DNA of 38,538 nucleotides from Desulfovibrionaceae bacterium (GTDB lineage Bacteria > Desulfobacterota > Desulfovibrionia > Desulfovibrionales > Desulfovibrionaceae): positions 1 to 38,538 of the forward strand of contig JAFLSV010000020.1 in the NCBI GenBank assembly GCA_022510785.1, written 5' to 3'. The notes beneath the pieces were generated by a model. That model was not told the origin of the DNA, did not search any database, and worked only from the letters and a program-made list of their open reading frames with translations. The position numbers and the translations under genes were made by a program. Positions 17,049 to 30,255 of this stretch are shown here, piece after piece; the first letter of the stretch is position 1, and each line of letters starts with the position of its first letter.

Positions 17049-18125
17049 ATGCAGGTCAAAACATACACCGGAACAGGCACCCAGGAAGTGCTGGCCAGGG
17101 TCAAGGCCGAACTTGGCCCCGATGCCATTATCCTTGGCAGTCGCGAATTCCGCCAGGGCGGACAGCGCATGTTTGAAATCACGGCCGGGGTTGAGCGGCC
17201 CGAGGCCGAAACCGCGCCCGGAGCGGCCGCGGCCCCCGCCGGCTGGGAGGAATGGCACCGTGAATGGTCGCGCGTGAAGGATCATCTTTACGCCCTCATG
17301 CAGCCGGCCATTCAGTGGGAACGCCTCAGCCCACGCCAGCGCGTGGCGCTGGAGTACCTCCAGCGCGAAGGCGTGGAAGACGATGTGGTGGTGGAACTGT
17401 ACCGCGCCCTGTTGGACGGAAAGTCCGGCACGTCCATGCTGTCGGCTCTGGCCGCCCTGGTGCCGGTCAGGGGCTTTGGCCCCGAACTGTGGCCCCAGCG
17501 GATTCACATTCTGGCCGGCCCCTTCGGCACGGGCAAAACCACGGCGGCCCTGCGCCTGGGCATGAACCTGCGGGCGGCCAATCCCGGCGCCACGGCAGCC
17601 TATCTGAACGCCGACTGCGGCCGGGGGAACGGCCGGCTGGTGCTGCGGCACTGGGCCGAACTTTCCGACTTCGTCTATTACGAAACGCCCGACGCCTCCA
17701 GCATGAAATCCGGCCTGCGGGCCTGCCAAAATACCGGCGCAATTTTTGTGGATATGCCCGGCCTGGGCCGGGACGAAAACCTGGATGACAAGCTGCTTGA
17801 GCTGGGGCTGCTGGGACTGACCGGAGAATACCAGCCCGCCGTGCATCTGGCGCTGCCCCCCCATTACGGGGGGCGCCAGCTCGACGCATTTTTGAAACGC
17901 TACCGCACGACTCTGCCGTGCAGTCTGGTATGGACCAAGCTCGACGAAGCCGTCAATTTCGGCAGCCTGGTCAATGTGGCGGTGCGCAGCGGCCTGCCCG
18001 TTTCGGCCCTGTCTTTCGGGCCGGAACTGCAAGCCTCGCTGGTGCCGGCCGAGGCGGGGCTTATCTGGCGTCTGCTGCTCAAACGGCAGCTGCCCGACAG
18101 CGCCGCCTCCGGCCAGACAACCTGA
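17049..18125 (+). CDS. flhF: Flagellar SRP-like GTPase FlhF
   Basis: FlhF sets the place and number of polar flagella. The 358-residue protein has the N-terminal basic segment starting MQVKTYTGTG, a Pro/Ala linker, an N-like helical domain (about 70-145) and an SRP-type GTPase domain with GPFGTGKTT (157-165), DMPGLGR and TKLDE. The GTPase is somewhat divergent: YLNADCGRGNG stands where SRP GTPases usually have a DTxRxGA motif. The gap after flhA is 98 bases without a terminator. The ribosome-binding site is weak. It is followed by flhG, its usual antagonist. Confidence 0.92.
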   Translation: MQVKTYTGTGTQEVLARVKAELGPDAIILGSREFRQGGQRMFEITAGVERPEAETAPGAAAAPAGWEEWHREWSRVKDHLYALMQPAIQWERLSPRQRVALEYLQREGVEDDVVVELYRALLDGKSGTSMLSALAALVPVRGFGPELWPQRIHILAGPFGTGKTTAALRLGMNLRAANPGATAAYLNADCGRGNGRLVLRHWAELSDFVYYETPDASSMKSGLRACQNTGAIFVDMPGLGRDENLDDKLLELGLLGLTGEYQPAVHLALPPHYGGRQLDAFLKRYRTTLPCSLVWTKLDEAVNFGSLVNVAVRSGLPVSALSFGPELQASLVPAEAGLIWRLLLKRQLPDSAASGQTT

Positions 18126-18243
18126 AAGCCGGCAAAAGCCGCTGGTGACACCGCCGCGGACGCGGCACGCGGCCTGGAGGACATGGCATGCGCAACGGCA
18201 ACATAGGGATGTGAAGCCCCGTTTACCCATAAGGATGAAGCTC

Positions 18244-19056
18244 ATGAGTGATTTGCCCCTGGTTCTTTCCGTCACTTCCGGCAAGGGAGGTGTGGGTAAA
18301 ACCAACGTCTCCGTCAACCTGGCCTGCTGCCTGGCCAGAGCCGGCAAACGTGTGGTTCTGCTGGACGCGGATCTGGGTCTGGCCAACGTGGATGTGCTGC
18401 TTGGCCTGACGCCGCACCACAACCTGTTCCATCTGTTCCACGAAGGCGCGAGCCTGAAGGATATTCTGCTGGAAACCCCCTACGGCTTCAGCATTCTGCC
18501 CGCGTCATCAGGCATGAGTGAAATGCTGACGCTCTCCACGGGGCAAAAGCTGGAATTGCTGGAGGCCGTGGACGAGCTGGAGGAGCAGGTGGACTATCTC
18601 ATTGTGGACACCGGAGCCGGGATCCATGACAATGTGGTGTATTTCAACCTTGCCGCCCAGGAACGTATTGTGGTACTCACACCAGAGCCCACCTCGCTGA
18701 CGGACGCCTACGCGCTTGTCAAGGTGCTCAAGCTGCGGCACGGCGTGGAACATTTTAAGGTGCTGGTGAACATGAGCCCTGACGCGAAAAGCGCCAGGGA
18801 GGTGTTTACCCGCCTGCACGCGGCGAGCGATCATTTTCTCAGCGGGGTGTCGCTGGACTATGTGGGATTTATTCCCCGCGATCCGGCGGTTCGCAAGGCT
18901 GTGGTCAACCAAACGCCGTTCTGCGCGGCCGAGCCGGACTGCGCGGCAGGGCAGGCCATGCAGCAGGTGGCCATGACGGTACAAACCTGGGATGTCCCCG
19001 AGAATCTCGATGGCAACATCAAGTTTTTCTGGAAAAAACTCCTCTTCCGCTCCTGA
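18244..19056 (+). CDS. flhG: MinD-like ATPase FlhG (FleN)
   Basis: FlhG is a MinD/ParA-type ATPase that limits the number of flagella, acting with FlhF. The 270-residue protein has the deviant Walker A motif KGGVGKT (14-20), the LLDADLGLANVDVLLG stretch, and DYLIVDTGAGI as Walker B. The N-terminal DQA-containing extension seen in some FlhG proteins is absent. AAGGA lies 9 bases upstream of the chosen ATG. Its 3' end overlaps the probable start of fliA, indicating tight coupling. Confidence 0.94.
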   Translation: MSDLPLVLSVTSGKGGVGKTNVSVNLACCLARAGKRVVLLDADLGLANVDVLLGLTPHHNLFHLFHEGASLKDILLETPYGFSILPASSGMSEMLTLSTGQKLELLEAVDELEEQVDYLIVDTGAGIHDNVVYFNLAAQERIVVLTPEPTSLTDAYALVKVLKLRHGVEHFKVLVNMSPDAKSAREVFTRLHAASDHFLSGVSLDYVGFIPRDPAVRKAVVNQTPFCAAEPDCAAGQAMQQVAMTVQTWDVPENLDGNIKFFWKKLLFRS

Positions 19057-19861
19057 CACCGGTGACGGCATCAAGACCGGAGGCGGTGCCCTCCCGTCCG
19101 CCGCTTTTGCGCTGGAGCCCTGGGAGCGCATGGAATCGGGCGAAACCGCGTGGGATGACTTTCCTCTGCCGGACAAGGAGCGGATTGTGCGCCACTACGC
19201 GCCCAAAATCCGTTTTCTGGCCCTGCGGCTCAAGGTCAAGCTGCCGCGCAACGTGGAGTTGTCCGAACTCATCAGCGCGGGCACCCTGGGCCTTTTGGAA
19301 GCGTTGGGGAAATTCCGGCCCCAGATGGGCATACGCTTTGAAACCTATTCGGAAAACCGTATCCGGGGGGCCATGCTGGATGAATTGCGCCGCCTGGACT
19401 GGTTTCCGCGCAGCCTGCGCCAGCGGGTTCGCCAGATTGACGGGGCCATGCGCCATCTTGAGCACGAAAAGGGCCGCCCGCCCACCGTGGAGGAAATTCA
19501 GGAGCACACCGGCCTGCCCGCCCGCGAAGTGCACCAGGGCATGGAGGCTCTGCAAAACCAGCTGTGCGTGTCCCTGGATACCATCCAGGACAGCCTGGCC
19601 GGCGAGCCCGATGTGGAAGGCGAACCTTTTCGCAACACCGCCAAAAGCGAAATGGTGGAGCGCATCGCCGCGCTGATCGACACATTGACACCCCGGGAAA
19701 AACTGGTATTGTCTCTTTACTATACGGATGAATTGAATATGAGGGAAACCGCCGCCGTCATGGGAATCACCGAAGGCCGCGTCTCCCAGTTGCATTCTCA
19801 GGCCTTGAACCGCCTGCGGCGGGAGTTTCAGTCTCAGTTTGGCGAAAGCGGCAATTTTTGA
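19010..19861 (+). CDS. fliA: Flagellar sigma factor FliA (sigma28)
   Basis: FliA directs transcription of late flagellar and chemotaxis genes. Sigma regions are recognisable: region 2 (ELISAGTLGLLEALGKF ... FETYSENRIRGAMLDELRRLDWFPRSLR), region 3 (GRPPTVEEIQEHTGL) and region 4 (LTPREKLVLSLYYTDELNMRETAAVMGI and VSQLHSQALNRLRR). The start is uncertain. ATG at 19010 (283 residues) overlaps flhG by 47 bases; ATGs at 18992 and 19130 are alternatives. The stretch PWERMESGETAW before region 1.2 looks conserved, which argues against the 19130 start. No strong ribosome-binding site is visible at any. Confidence 0.93.
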   Translation: MATSSFSGKNSSSAPDTGDGIKTGGGALPSAAFALEPWERMESGETAWDDFPLPDKERIVRHYAPKIRFLALRLKVKLPRNVELSELISAGTLGLLEALGKFRPQMGIRFETYSENRIRGAMLDELRRLDWFPRSLRQRVRQIDGAMRHLEHEKGRPPTVEEIQEHTGLPAREVHQGMEALQNQLCVSLDTIQDSLAGEPDVEGEPFRNTAKSEMVERIAALIDTLTPREKLVLSLYYTDELNMRETAAVMGITEGRVSQLHSQALNRLRREFQSQFGESGNF

Positions 19862-19969
19862 ACCCCGTTTCGCCCGGGCCGCCGGCAGCAGCCGGTTCAC
19901 GAAGAGACTTTTTGAAAAAGCGGTCAAGCGTTTCGCCGCTCGGAAAACATCTTCCCAAGGAGATTTTTC

Positions 19970-20350
19970 ATGCCTTACGACGTCAACATGCGCGTTCTGG
20001 TGGTGGACGATTTTTCGACCATGCGCCGCATTGTCAAAAATATTCTTCGCCAGCTGGGCTTCAATAACGTGGTGGAAGCCGACGACGGCTCCACCGCGTG
20101 GGAAGTGCTGAACAAGGATAAAATCGATTTTATCATTTCCGACTGGAACATGCCCACCATGACCGGCATTGAGCTGCTGCGCAAGGTGCGGGCCAGCGAG
20201 CAGTTCGGCAACCTCCCCTTCCTTATGGTCACGGCCGAGGCCCAGCAGGAAAATATCATTGAAGCGGCCCAGGCCAGGGTGTCCAACTACATCGTCAAGC
20301 CCTTCACCGCGGAAACGATGAAACAGAAAATTGACAAAATTTTCAATTGA
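19970..20350 (+). CDS. cheY: Chemotaxis response regulator CheY
   Basis: A 126-residue stand-alone receiver domain that, when phosphorylated, binds the flagellar motor switch. The acidic pair is D13-D14, the phospho-acceptor is D58 (in FIISDWNMP), and the switch residues are T88, Y107 and K110. The MPTMTG loop and the VKPFTAETM ending are typical of motor-binding CheY. AAGGAG lies seven bases before the ATG. It follows fliA by 108 bases and is closed by a strong terminator. Confidence 0.96.
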   Translation: MPYDVNMRVLVVDDFSTMRRIVKNILRQLGFNNVVEADDGSTAWEVLNKDKIDFIISDWNMPTMTGIELLRKVRASEQFGNLPFLMVTAEAQQENIIEAAQARVSNYIVKPFTAETMKQKIDKIFN

Positions 20351-20375
20351 CGTTTTCCTTTCGGTTCAGCTATGC

Positions 20376-20418
20376 CCGCCCGCAGGAAAACGCCGTTTTC
20401 CACGGGCGGACTGTTTTT
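20376..20418 (+). terminator. Terminator after cheY
   Basis: A two-part stem: CCGCCCG (20376-20382) pairs with CGGGCGG (20403-20409), and GGAAAAC (20385-20391) pairs with GTTTTCC (20395-20401) around GCC. It is followed by ACTG and five Ts. It lies 26 bases after the cheY stop and ends the flhA-cheY transcript. Confidence 0.88.
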
Positions 20419-20584
20419 GTCAGGGCGGCCCGCGCCTCGTGGAATTATGCGGGACACCAGGCCCCGCCCGAGAGGCCGCCCGGGTGTTCATGCGCGCCCG
20501 GGCCGCACGAACGGCGCGCACCGGTGCGCGCGAATCCACTCCCCGCGGGGGAGTCCTTCAGGCCCGCCTGAGGGGAGATAGGCC

Positions 20585-21250
20585 GTGTCCCAGGATACCG
20601 TGGATGAAGTGAAAGACAAGGCCGCGCCGGACAGCGGCACGGCGAAGGCCGGCGACTTTGAGGCCATGGCCGGCCAGAAGGTGCAGCTCGATATCGACGA
20701 CGCGCCTTTTCTGGTCGAGCAGGAAGAAGAGCCGCCCGTGCCCGCCGTCACGGAAAGCAGTCCGCCGGAGCCAGTGGAGCAGAAAAAACGCACCATCAGC
20801 AAAAAGCTGCTGGCGGTTGCGCTGGTGCTTCTTCTGGCCATAATCGGGGCGGCGGTGTGGTTTTTTGTGTTCCGCACACCGCCTCCGCCCCCGCCCCAGC
20901 CTGAGGTCATTGTGGTGCCCACGCCCAAGGCGTCCACAGGCCCCAAGGAATTCATCACCACACTGGCGCCGTTCTGGGTGCCGCTGACGGATGACGAGGG
21001 CAAAAGCCGTTTTCTGGTGGCCACCTTTGTGCTGAGTACCTTCGACGACCCGGTCAATGAGGAAATTCAGAGCAACCTTGTCACCCTGCGCGACGCCATT
21101 TATTATTATCTGAGCAACAAGGATTACCACTTTCTGATTGACGCGGCCAATGCCGAGACCATACGGACGGATCTTCTGGGCACCATTAATAACTATATTG
21201 TTCAGGGAGAACTTCGCAATTTGTATTTTGACAGTTATCTGATGCAGTAG
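20585..21250 (+). CDS. fliL: Flagellar basal-body protein FliL
   Basis: FliL surrounds the stator units of the flagellar motor. The 221-residue protein has a long acidic cytosolic N-terminus (residues 1-70), one membrane helix (about 74-96, LLAVALVLLLAIIGAAVWFF), a Pro-rich linker (six prolines in a row) and a periplasmic stomatin-like domain ending with IVQGELRNLYFDSYLMQ. The start codon is GTG, supported by GGGGAG seven bases upstream. Two hairpins lie just before it (ACTCCCC/GGGGAGT near 20536-20552 and TCAGGC/GCCTGA near 20559-20572), the second close to the ribosome-binding site. The N-terminus is longer than in most FliL proteins. Confidence 0.85.
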   Translation: MSQDTVDEVKDKAAPDSGTAKAGDFEAMAGQKVQLDIDDAPFLVEQEEEPPVPAVTESSPPEPVEQKKRTISKKLLAVALVLLLAIIGAAVWFFVFRTPPPPPPQPEVIVVPTPKASTGPKEFITTLAPFWVPLTDDEGKSRFLVATFVLSTFDDPVNEEIQSNLVTLRDAIYYYLSNKDYHFLIDAANAETIRTDLLGTINNYIVQGELRNLYFDSYLMQ

Positions 21251-21365
21251 CGCGGCCCCGCGGGCCGGACTTTTCCGGTCTTTGCGGCGGGAAGGCGCGC
21301 TTTGGCTCTCGCGGCGCGGCGCTTTGCGCGGAATCGCCCGCGCCCCGGTCTGAGAAGGCGGCATT

Positions 21366-21686
21366 ATGGTTGAAGCAAGCACCATTATTCCCTTACTGAA
21401 CGCCCAGCAGCAGGGCATGACCGGGCTGGCCCACGGCGTTATTCTGATACCCGAGCTGGCCCAGGCGTCCACGCGGGAGCTGGCTTTGCACCTTTTGCGC
21501 CAGGAAGCCCGGCAGGTGCAAAAACCGGCTCAGAGCAAGGGCTCGGCTCAGGTGGATGACGGCGAGGCCCGCAATCATTCCTCCGCCGATACTCACCCCA
21601 GGGAACGAAAAAAAAGCGAAAAAGCCAGCGAGGCGCCGGTCAGCGCCAGTCCCCTGGTGGGGAATCTTCTCAACGTCAAGGTTTAG
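21366..21686 (+). CDS. Small hypothetical protein in flagellar block
   Basis: A 106-residue protein that I do not recognise. The N-terminal half (MVEASTIIPLL, then GVILIPELAQASTRELALHLLRQEA) looks helical. The C-terminal half is low-complexity and charged and ends SPLVGNLLNVKV. It lies between fliL and the DUF2802-like gene on the same strand with short gaps, so a link to flagellar assembly or motility is plausible. Nothing in its sequence shows a catalytic function. Confidence 0.7.
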   Translation: MVEASTIIPLLNAQQQGMTGLAHGVILIPELAQASTRELALHLLRQEARQVQKPAQSKGSAQVDDGEARNHSSADTHPRERKKSEKASEAPVSASPLVGNLLNVKV

Positions 21687-21731
21687 TGAAAGCGGCTTTC
21701 TTCGCGCCTGAGCCCTGCCAGGAAACAGCCC

Positions 21732-22160
21732 ATGAACACGTTTTTTCTTCTTGCGGTGACAGCGGCGGAACTGGCGCTGCTTATTCTGGTTCTGGTCTTC
21801 TTCCTGCGCCTGCGGCGCTCGGAACAGATTCTGTCCGCCCTGCAGGCCAACCAGGACGATCTGCTCGATCGCATGCTGCGCAACGCTGAGCTGGAACAGG
21901 AAATGGTGGCCACCTTCGCTCAGCGTCAGGAGCAGCTGGCGCAGCTGAATACCCGCATGGAAGACCGCATCGCGACCCTGCGCCGCCTGCTGGAGCAGGC
22001 CGAAGGCATCAGCCGCTCGCCTCATTTCCTGCGCGAAGTCATCCTCAATTGCCGCGGCAAGGGGCAGTCTGTGGAAGCCATTGCCCGCAAGACCGGGCTG
22101 GCCCGTGATGAAATTGAGCTGATCCTGGCCAGGGAAAACGGACGCGACGCTTCCAAATAA
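21732..22160 (+). CDS. DUF2802-like membrane-anchored coiled-coil protein
   Basis: A 142-residue protein with an N-terminal membrane helix (residues 4-26), a coiled coil (about 30-95) and a C-terminal helix-turn-helix-like segment (SVEAIARKTGLARDEIELILAR). This arrangement fits the DUF2802 family, found in flagellar and chemotaxis gene neighbourhoods of several proteobacteria; its role is unknown. It is the last gene of the flagellar block, 45 bases after its neighbour. The 221 bases after it hold an inverted repeat (GCGCAAA/TTTGCGC, 22193-22212) without a T-tract. Confidence 0.75.
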   Translation: MNTFFLLAVTAAELALLILVLVFFLRLRRSEQILSALQANQDDLLDRMLRNAELEQEMVATFAQRQEQLAQLNTRMEDRIATLRRLLEQAEGISRSPHFLREVILNCRGKGQSVEAIARKTGLARDEIELILARENGRDASK

Positions 22161-22381
22161 GAAAGGCCGCCCGCGCAATCCGCGCGCAAAGAGCGCAAAG
22201 GCGCTTTTGCGCAAAAACTCATTGCCCTCTCAGTCAAGCCTTCCTATCCAGGTTGCTGGGGCCGCCGACCGGAGGAAGCCGCTGACGCCGCGCTTTGCCC
22301 CCCCAAAAAGCGTATCGCCCGCCCCTTCCTCCCGCGGAGGCCCGTCCTTTTATTCAGTCAACCTTTCGGAGGAACGGGCTT

Positions 22382-23107
22382 ATGAGCATTCACTGGAAAC
22401 GTCTTCATCTTCCCGCCGTGGCCCTTGCCGTGGCGCTTATGGCCGGAAGCGCCGCGCCGGCCAGGGCCTTTGACTACACCGGCATTTACCTGGCGCCCAA
22501 GTTTGTCTACGGCCTCCAGGTGACGGACAGCACCAGGCAAAGTGGAACCCTTGATCACGGCTGGGGCAGCAGCACCAAAAGCGTATTCGGCGGCGGCGTG
22601 GCCCTGGGGTATAACTGGGATCCCATCTATAACCGCCCCGTCAGGCTCGAAGTGGAATACCTGGCCTTTGGCAACGCAAAGACCAAAAAATCGGATGCGT
22701 CCGCCAGCGGCGGATGGCTGGATTATACCCAGCGCGTCGGCGTGCAGAGCCTGCTGTTCAACCTGTACTGGGATATCAGGAACAGCACGCGCTGGACGCC
22801 CTACCTGAACGCCGGTCTGGGCATGAGCTTCCTGTCCATGAAGGCGTCCAATCACCGTTATGACGCGGGGGGCGTTCCGACTCTGGCGCTGGACACCGGA
22901 TATAACGACCGCTCCCGCTTTGCCTGGAATGTGGGCGCGGGCGTGGCGTTCACCGTGAATGAAAGACTGTCCATTGACCTCGGCTACCGCTATGCCGACT
23001 ATGGCCGGGCCAGGTCAGACACCGTATCCACCGGCGCCTTCACTCTGGCCGGGCGCTCTGATGTGACTATGCATCAGTTCCTGCTGGGCGCGCGCATATC
23101 CTTCTGA
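22382..23107 (+). CDS. Outer-membrane beta-barrel protein 1
   Basis: A 241-residue secreted protein with a signal peptide (about residues 1-29, cut after PARA). The mature part alternates aromatic and glycine residues as in an eight-stranded OmpA/Opa-like barrel: YIAP-like first strand, GVALGYNWDP, VRLEVEYLAFG, WTPYLNAGLGMSF, WNVGAGVAF and SIDLGYRYADYG. It ends in Phe, as required for assembly by BamA. GGAGG lies about 10 bases before the ATG. It is clearly related to the gene at 23454. Function beyond a barrel (porin, adhesin or structural) cannot be told. Confidence 0.88.
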   Translation: MSIHWKRLHLPAVALAVALMAGSAAPARAFDYTGIYLAPKFVYGLQVTDSTRQSGTLDHGWGSSTKSVFGGGVALGYNWDPIYNRPVRLEVEYLAFGNAKTKKSDASASGGWLDYTQRVGVQSLLFNLYWDIRNSTRWTPYLNAGLGMSFLSMKASNHRYDAGGVPTLALDTGYNDRSRFAWNVGAGVAFTVNERLSIDLGYRYADYGRARSDTVSTGAFTLAGRSDVTMHQFLLGARISF

Positions 23108-23453
23108 GACTGCCGCGCCCTGAAAAGACGCGGAACGGGATGCCGGGGATTGACGCAGGACGCTTGCAGAAAGATTCAGGCCTGAATGTTTCACCCCGCG
23201 CGCATACGCTTCTGACGGGCCGTCCATGCGGGCGGCCCTTTTCACGCATGGAGGCAACGCCTTCAATTTTTCTTTTCCGCCCGAAATGTCCGCTGCGGCC
23301 ATGCCTTTTCCTCCGGAACCGGGGCGCGCTTTCCCCAGAAAAAGCGCCGGGCCTGACATGGACAGCGCGCTGTGATTCCTTGACAAAACAGCAAAAGTAT
23401 GAATCAGATATCAGTGCCTTGCACTCCCGCCACATCTTTTGAGGAGGAATTTC
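23108..23453. other. Intergenic region between the two barrel genes
   Basis: These 346 bases hold the terminator of the first barrel gene (23217-23242), then a stretch with a consensus -35 hexamer TTGACA near 23391 but no good -10 at 16-18 bases from it. No gene is supported. The promoter of the second barrel gene is probably here. Confidence 0.5.
23217..23242 (+). terminator. Terminator after barrel gene 1
   Basis: Nine base pairs (GGGCCGTCC, 23217-23225, with GGGCGGCCC, 23230-23238, one T-G pair) close an ATGC loop, followed by TTTT. It lies about 110 bases after the stop. Confidence 0.8.
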
Positions 23454-24131
23454 ATGATACTGCGTCATTGCCTGGCGGCGCTGGCCGTCCTTGGATGCGT
23501 TGTTTCCGCCGCCCCGGCCCGCGGCGCGGATGTGGGCCTGTACGTCACGCCCAAACTCAGCTGGAGCATTCAGTCCCTGGATGACCTGAAGGCCAAGGGC
23601 ACAGGCGGCACATCCGAAGGTCTGGACAGCGGCTACGACGGCACCTGGGGCATGGGCGCGGCGCTGGGTTTTGACCTGTACCCGCGCTTCATGGTGCCCG
23701 CCCGTCTTGAAGTGGAATACATGTATATGGGCGAAGCGGAGCAAAGCGGTTCCACCAATCACCTGTTCGCCAGCGCGGGCAACTTTTCCTATGCCCAGAA
23801 AAATTCGGTGAGCAGCGTTTTTGTCAACGCCTACCTGGACATGCACACCGGCAGTATGCTGACCCCGTATGCGGGCGTGGGCCTGGGCACCGCCTGGGTC
23901 AAGTCCAGGGGCAACCTGGCAGGCGAAGGCCTGGGCAGCAATACGGAAACAAACCTGGCCTGGAACCTGGGCCTGGGCCTGGCCTTTGAAATCGACTACA
24001 ATACCAGCATTGATCTGGGCTATCGCTATGCCAGCTTCGGCAAGGCGAAAACCGGCGCCGCCGGCAACGGGCACCTGGAAAGCACCCTGGGGATGCACCA
24101 GATTAACCTGGGCTTGCGCTATACCTTCTGA
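23454..24131 (+). CDS. Outer-membrane beta-barrel protein 2
   Basis: A 225-residue paralogue of the protein at 22382, with a signal peptide (about residues 1-24, cut near PARG-AD). Shared strand motifs are GAALGFDLYPRF, ARLEVEYMYMG, the domain with SSVFVNAYLDM, LTPYAGVGLGTAW, AWNLGLGLAFE and SIDLGYRYASFGKA; the protein ends in Phe. GAGGAGG lies about seven bases before the ATG. The open frame extends five codons further through the ribosome-binding site and was not used. The pair probably arose by an old tandem duplication. It is followed by two hairpins. Confidence 0.88.
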   Translation: MILRHCLAALAVLGCVVSAAPARGADVGLYVTPKLSWSIQSLDDLKAKGTGGTSEGLDSGYDGTWGMGAALGFDLYPRFMVPARLEVEYMYMGEAEQSGSTNHLFASAGNFSYAQKNSVSSVFVNAYLDMHTGSMLTPYAGVGLGTAWVKSRGNLAGEGLGSNTETNLAWNLGLGLAFEIDYNTSIDLGYRYASFGKAKTGAAGNGHLESTLGMHQINLGLRYTF

Positions 24132-24138
24132 GCCCCCC

Positions 24139-24209
24139 GCTCCAGGCGGAGCTTTGACCGCCTTGCCTCATGACGTCACACGCGGGCCGCCCCTCGGGGC
24201 GGCCCGCGT
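24139..24209 (+). terminator. Two hairpins between barrel gene 2 and R-M gene
   Basis: GCTCC/GGAGC (24139-24152) is followed by TTT. A perfect 14-bp GC inverted repeat (24180-24193 with 24196-24209) follows. The larger one lacks a T-tract but should fold very stably. Together they likely end the upstream message and insulate the R-M gene starting at 24239. Confidence 0.55.
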
Positions 24210-24238
24210 ATCAGATGGCCCCGTATGGAGAACATCTC

Positions 24239-29105
<4,867 letters not shown>

Positions 29106-29173
29106 GAGCCTTTTCCAAAAACTCACGCTTTGCCGCGCGCGGGCAGCGCCCCCGCTGAAGGGCGTCCATGCGC

Positions 29174-29200
29174 AAAGCCTCCGCGCATGGCGGAGGCTTT
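29174..29200. terminator. Bidirectional terminator between R-M gene and 29248 gene
   Basis: A perfect 11-bp stem (AAAGCCTCCGC, 29174-29184, with GCGGAGGCTTT, 29190-29200) closes a GCATG loop, with T-rich ends on both strands. It sits between two convergent genes. Confidence 0.85.
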
Positions 29201-29247
29201 CTGAGGCGTGCATGGCTGCGGACGGCCGGCGCGGCTCAATCCACAGC

Positions 29248-30015
29248 TCAATCCTTGGAACTCATCCACAGCTGAAATTCGGCGTCAAAACTGGATTTGG
29301 CCGTGCTCCACGGCACGCCCTCCTTAAAATGAACATCCAGTTCGGCCAGCTGGGCATCCAGAACCTGAAGAAGATGATCATCGTTGAACAGGGCGTATTC
29401 ATTGGCCGAAAACAGGGCGTCGTACGCCTCCCGGAGTTCAGGCCGGCTAAAGTCGGACTCCGGCGAGTCCGGGGCCAGATCGTGTCCGCACACCTTGCGG
29501 TAAAGCCGCTTGAACTTGTCATACTCAATACGGTCATAGCGCACGGAACGCATGTAATTATCCAGTTCCTTGTGCATGTCGTAAAAAATGTTCACCGCCG
29601 CCGTGGCGGCGGCCTTGGTCATGAAGGGATCGTAACTGAGCAGCAGAAAATACTCTTCGTACAGAAATTTTTTGATGCGCGGGAACTCGTCCGGATTGTA
29701 GAGCACGCTCTCCCAGTCCACCAGGGGTTTTGCGTCGTCCATGACATCAATAAGCCGCATCTTGTGCCGGAGCAGCTCGCCATACACACGGCTTCCACGG
29801 CGTTTAAGCACCGTAATGACCACATTTTTGGCGTGGAAATACAGGATGAAAAAAACGATGAAGGCCACCAGAGCCACCGCAAATACGGCAATAGCGGCGC
29901 TGAGCACCGCAGGGGCCGGGCCGCCCCAATCCTCCACGGAAAAAAACACGGTCAGCGTCAGCGCGCAGAGCGTCAGCAGCGCCAGGGCACAGGTCAGATT
30001 GCGGTAGGTCTTCAT
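29248..30015 (-). CDS. Membrane-anchored hypothetical protein
   Basis: A 255-residue protein that I do not recognise. Two membrane helices near the N-terminus (about residues 8-25 and 33-58) are followed by a soluble, charged and helical domain rich in Tyr, Phe, Asp and Glu (for example WESVLYNPDEFPRIKKFLYE and DNYMRSVRYDRIEYDKFK). The start at 30015 is preceded by AGGAG about 10 bases upstream; a longer frame to 30234 has no such site and would cover the promoter. It converges on the R-M gene across a shared terminator and has its own promoter, so it is probably a single-gene unit. Confidence 0.78.
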   Translation of the reverse strand: MKTYRNLTCALALLTLCALTLTVFFSVEDWGGPAPAVLSAAIAVFAVALVAFIVFFILYFHAKNVVITVLKRRGSRVYGELLRHKMRLIDVMDDAKPLVDWESVLYNPDEFPRIKKFLYEEYFLLLSYDPFMTKAAATAAVNIFYDMHKELDNYMRSVRYDRIEYDKFKRLYRKVCGHDLAPDSPESDFSRPELREAYDALFSANEYALFNDDHLLQVLDAQLAELDVHFKEGVPWSTAKSSFDAEFQLWMSSKD

Positions 30016-30095
30016 GAAAAAAACACTCCTGTGTTCCCGCGCGCAGCCGCCGCACAGCCCCCCGGGATTATCCTGAAGAAGTATGAAGGGACAAG

Positions 30096-30123
30096 GTTCT
30101 AACGAAAAATCCCGAAAGGTCAA
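30096..30123 (-). promoter_or_regulatory. Probable promoter of the 29248-30015 gene
   Basis: Read on the minus strand, TTGACC (30118-30123) and TAGAAC (30096-30101) are 16 bases apart, about 80 bases before the ATG at 30015. Confidence 0.5.
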
Positions 30124-30255
30124 TGAGCAAACGGACTTTCGGGAGGGCCGGGCGATGCGGACGGCACAGCGCCGGCAGACCCCGCGTACCAGGGGCAACG
30201 CGCTCCGTGAAGGGCTGCCCATGCCGGCGCCCAAGGCAGGCGTCTTCGCCGCGAT

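Noticed and set aside
24180..24209. Perfect 14-bp inverted repeat as an attachment or transposon end
   Set aside because: No partner repeat, integrase or transposase was seen nearby; a terminator or insulator hairpin is simpler.
30016..30234. N-terminal extension of the 29248 gene
   Set aside because: It lacks a ribosome-binding site, is Arg/Cys-rich with no family likeness and would cover the promoter at 30096-30123.
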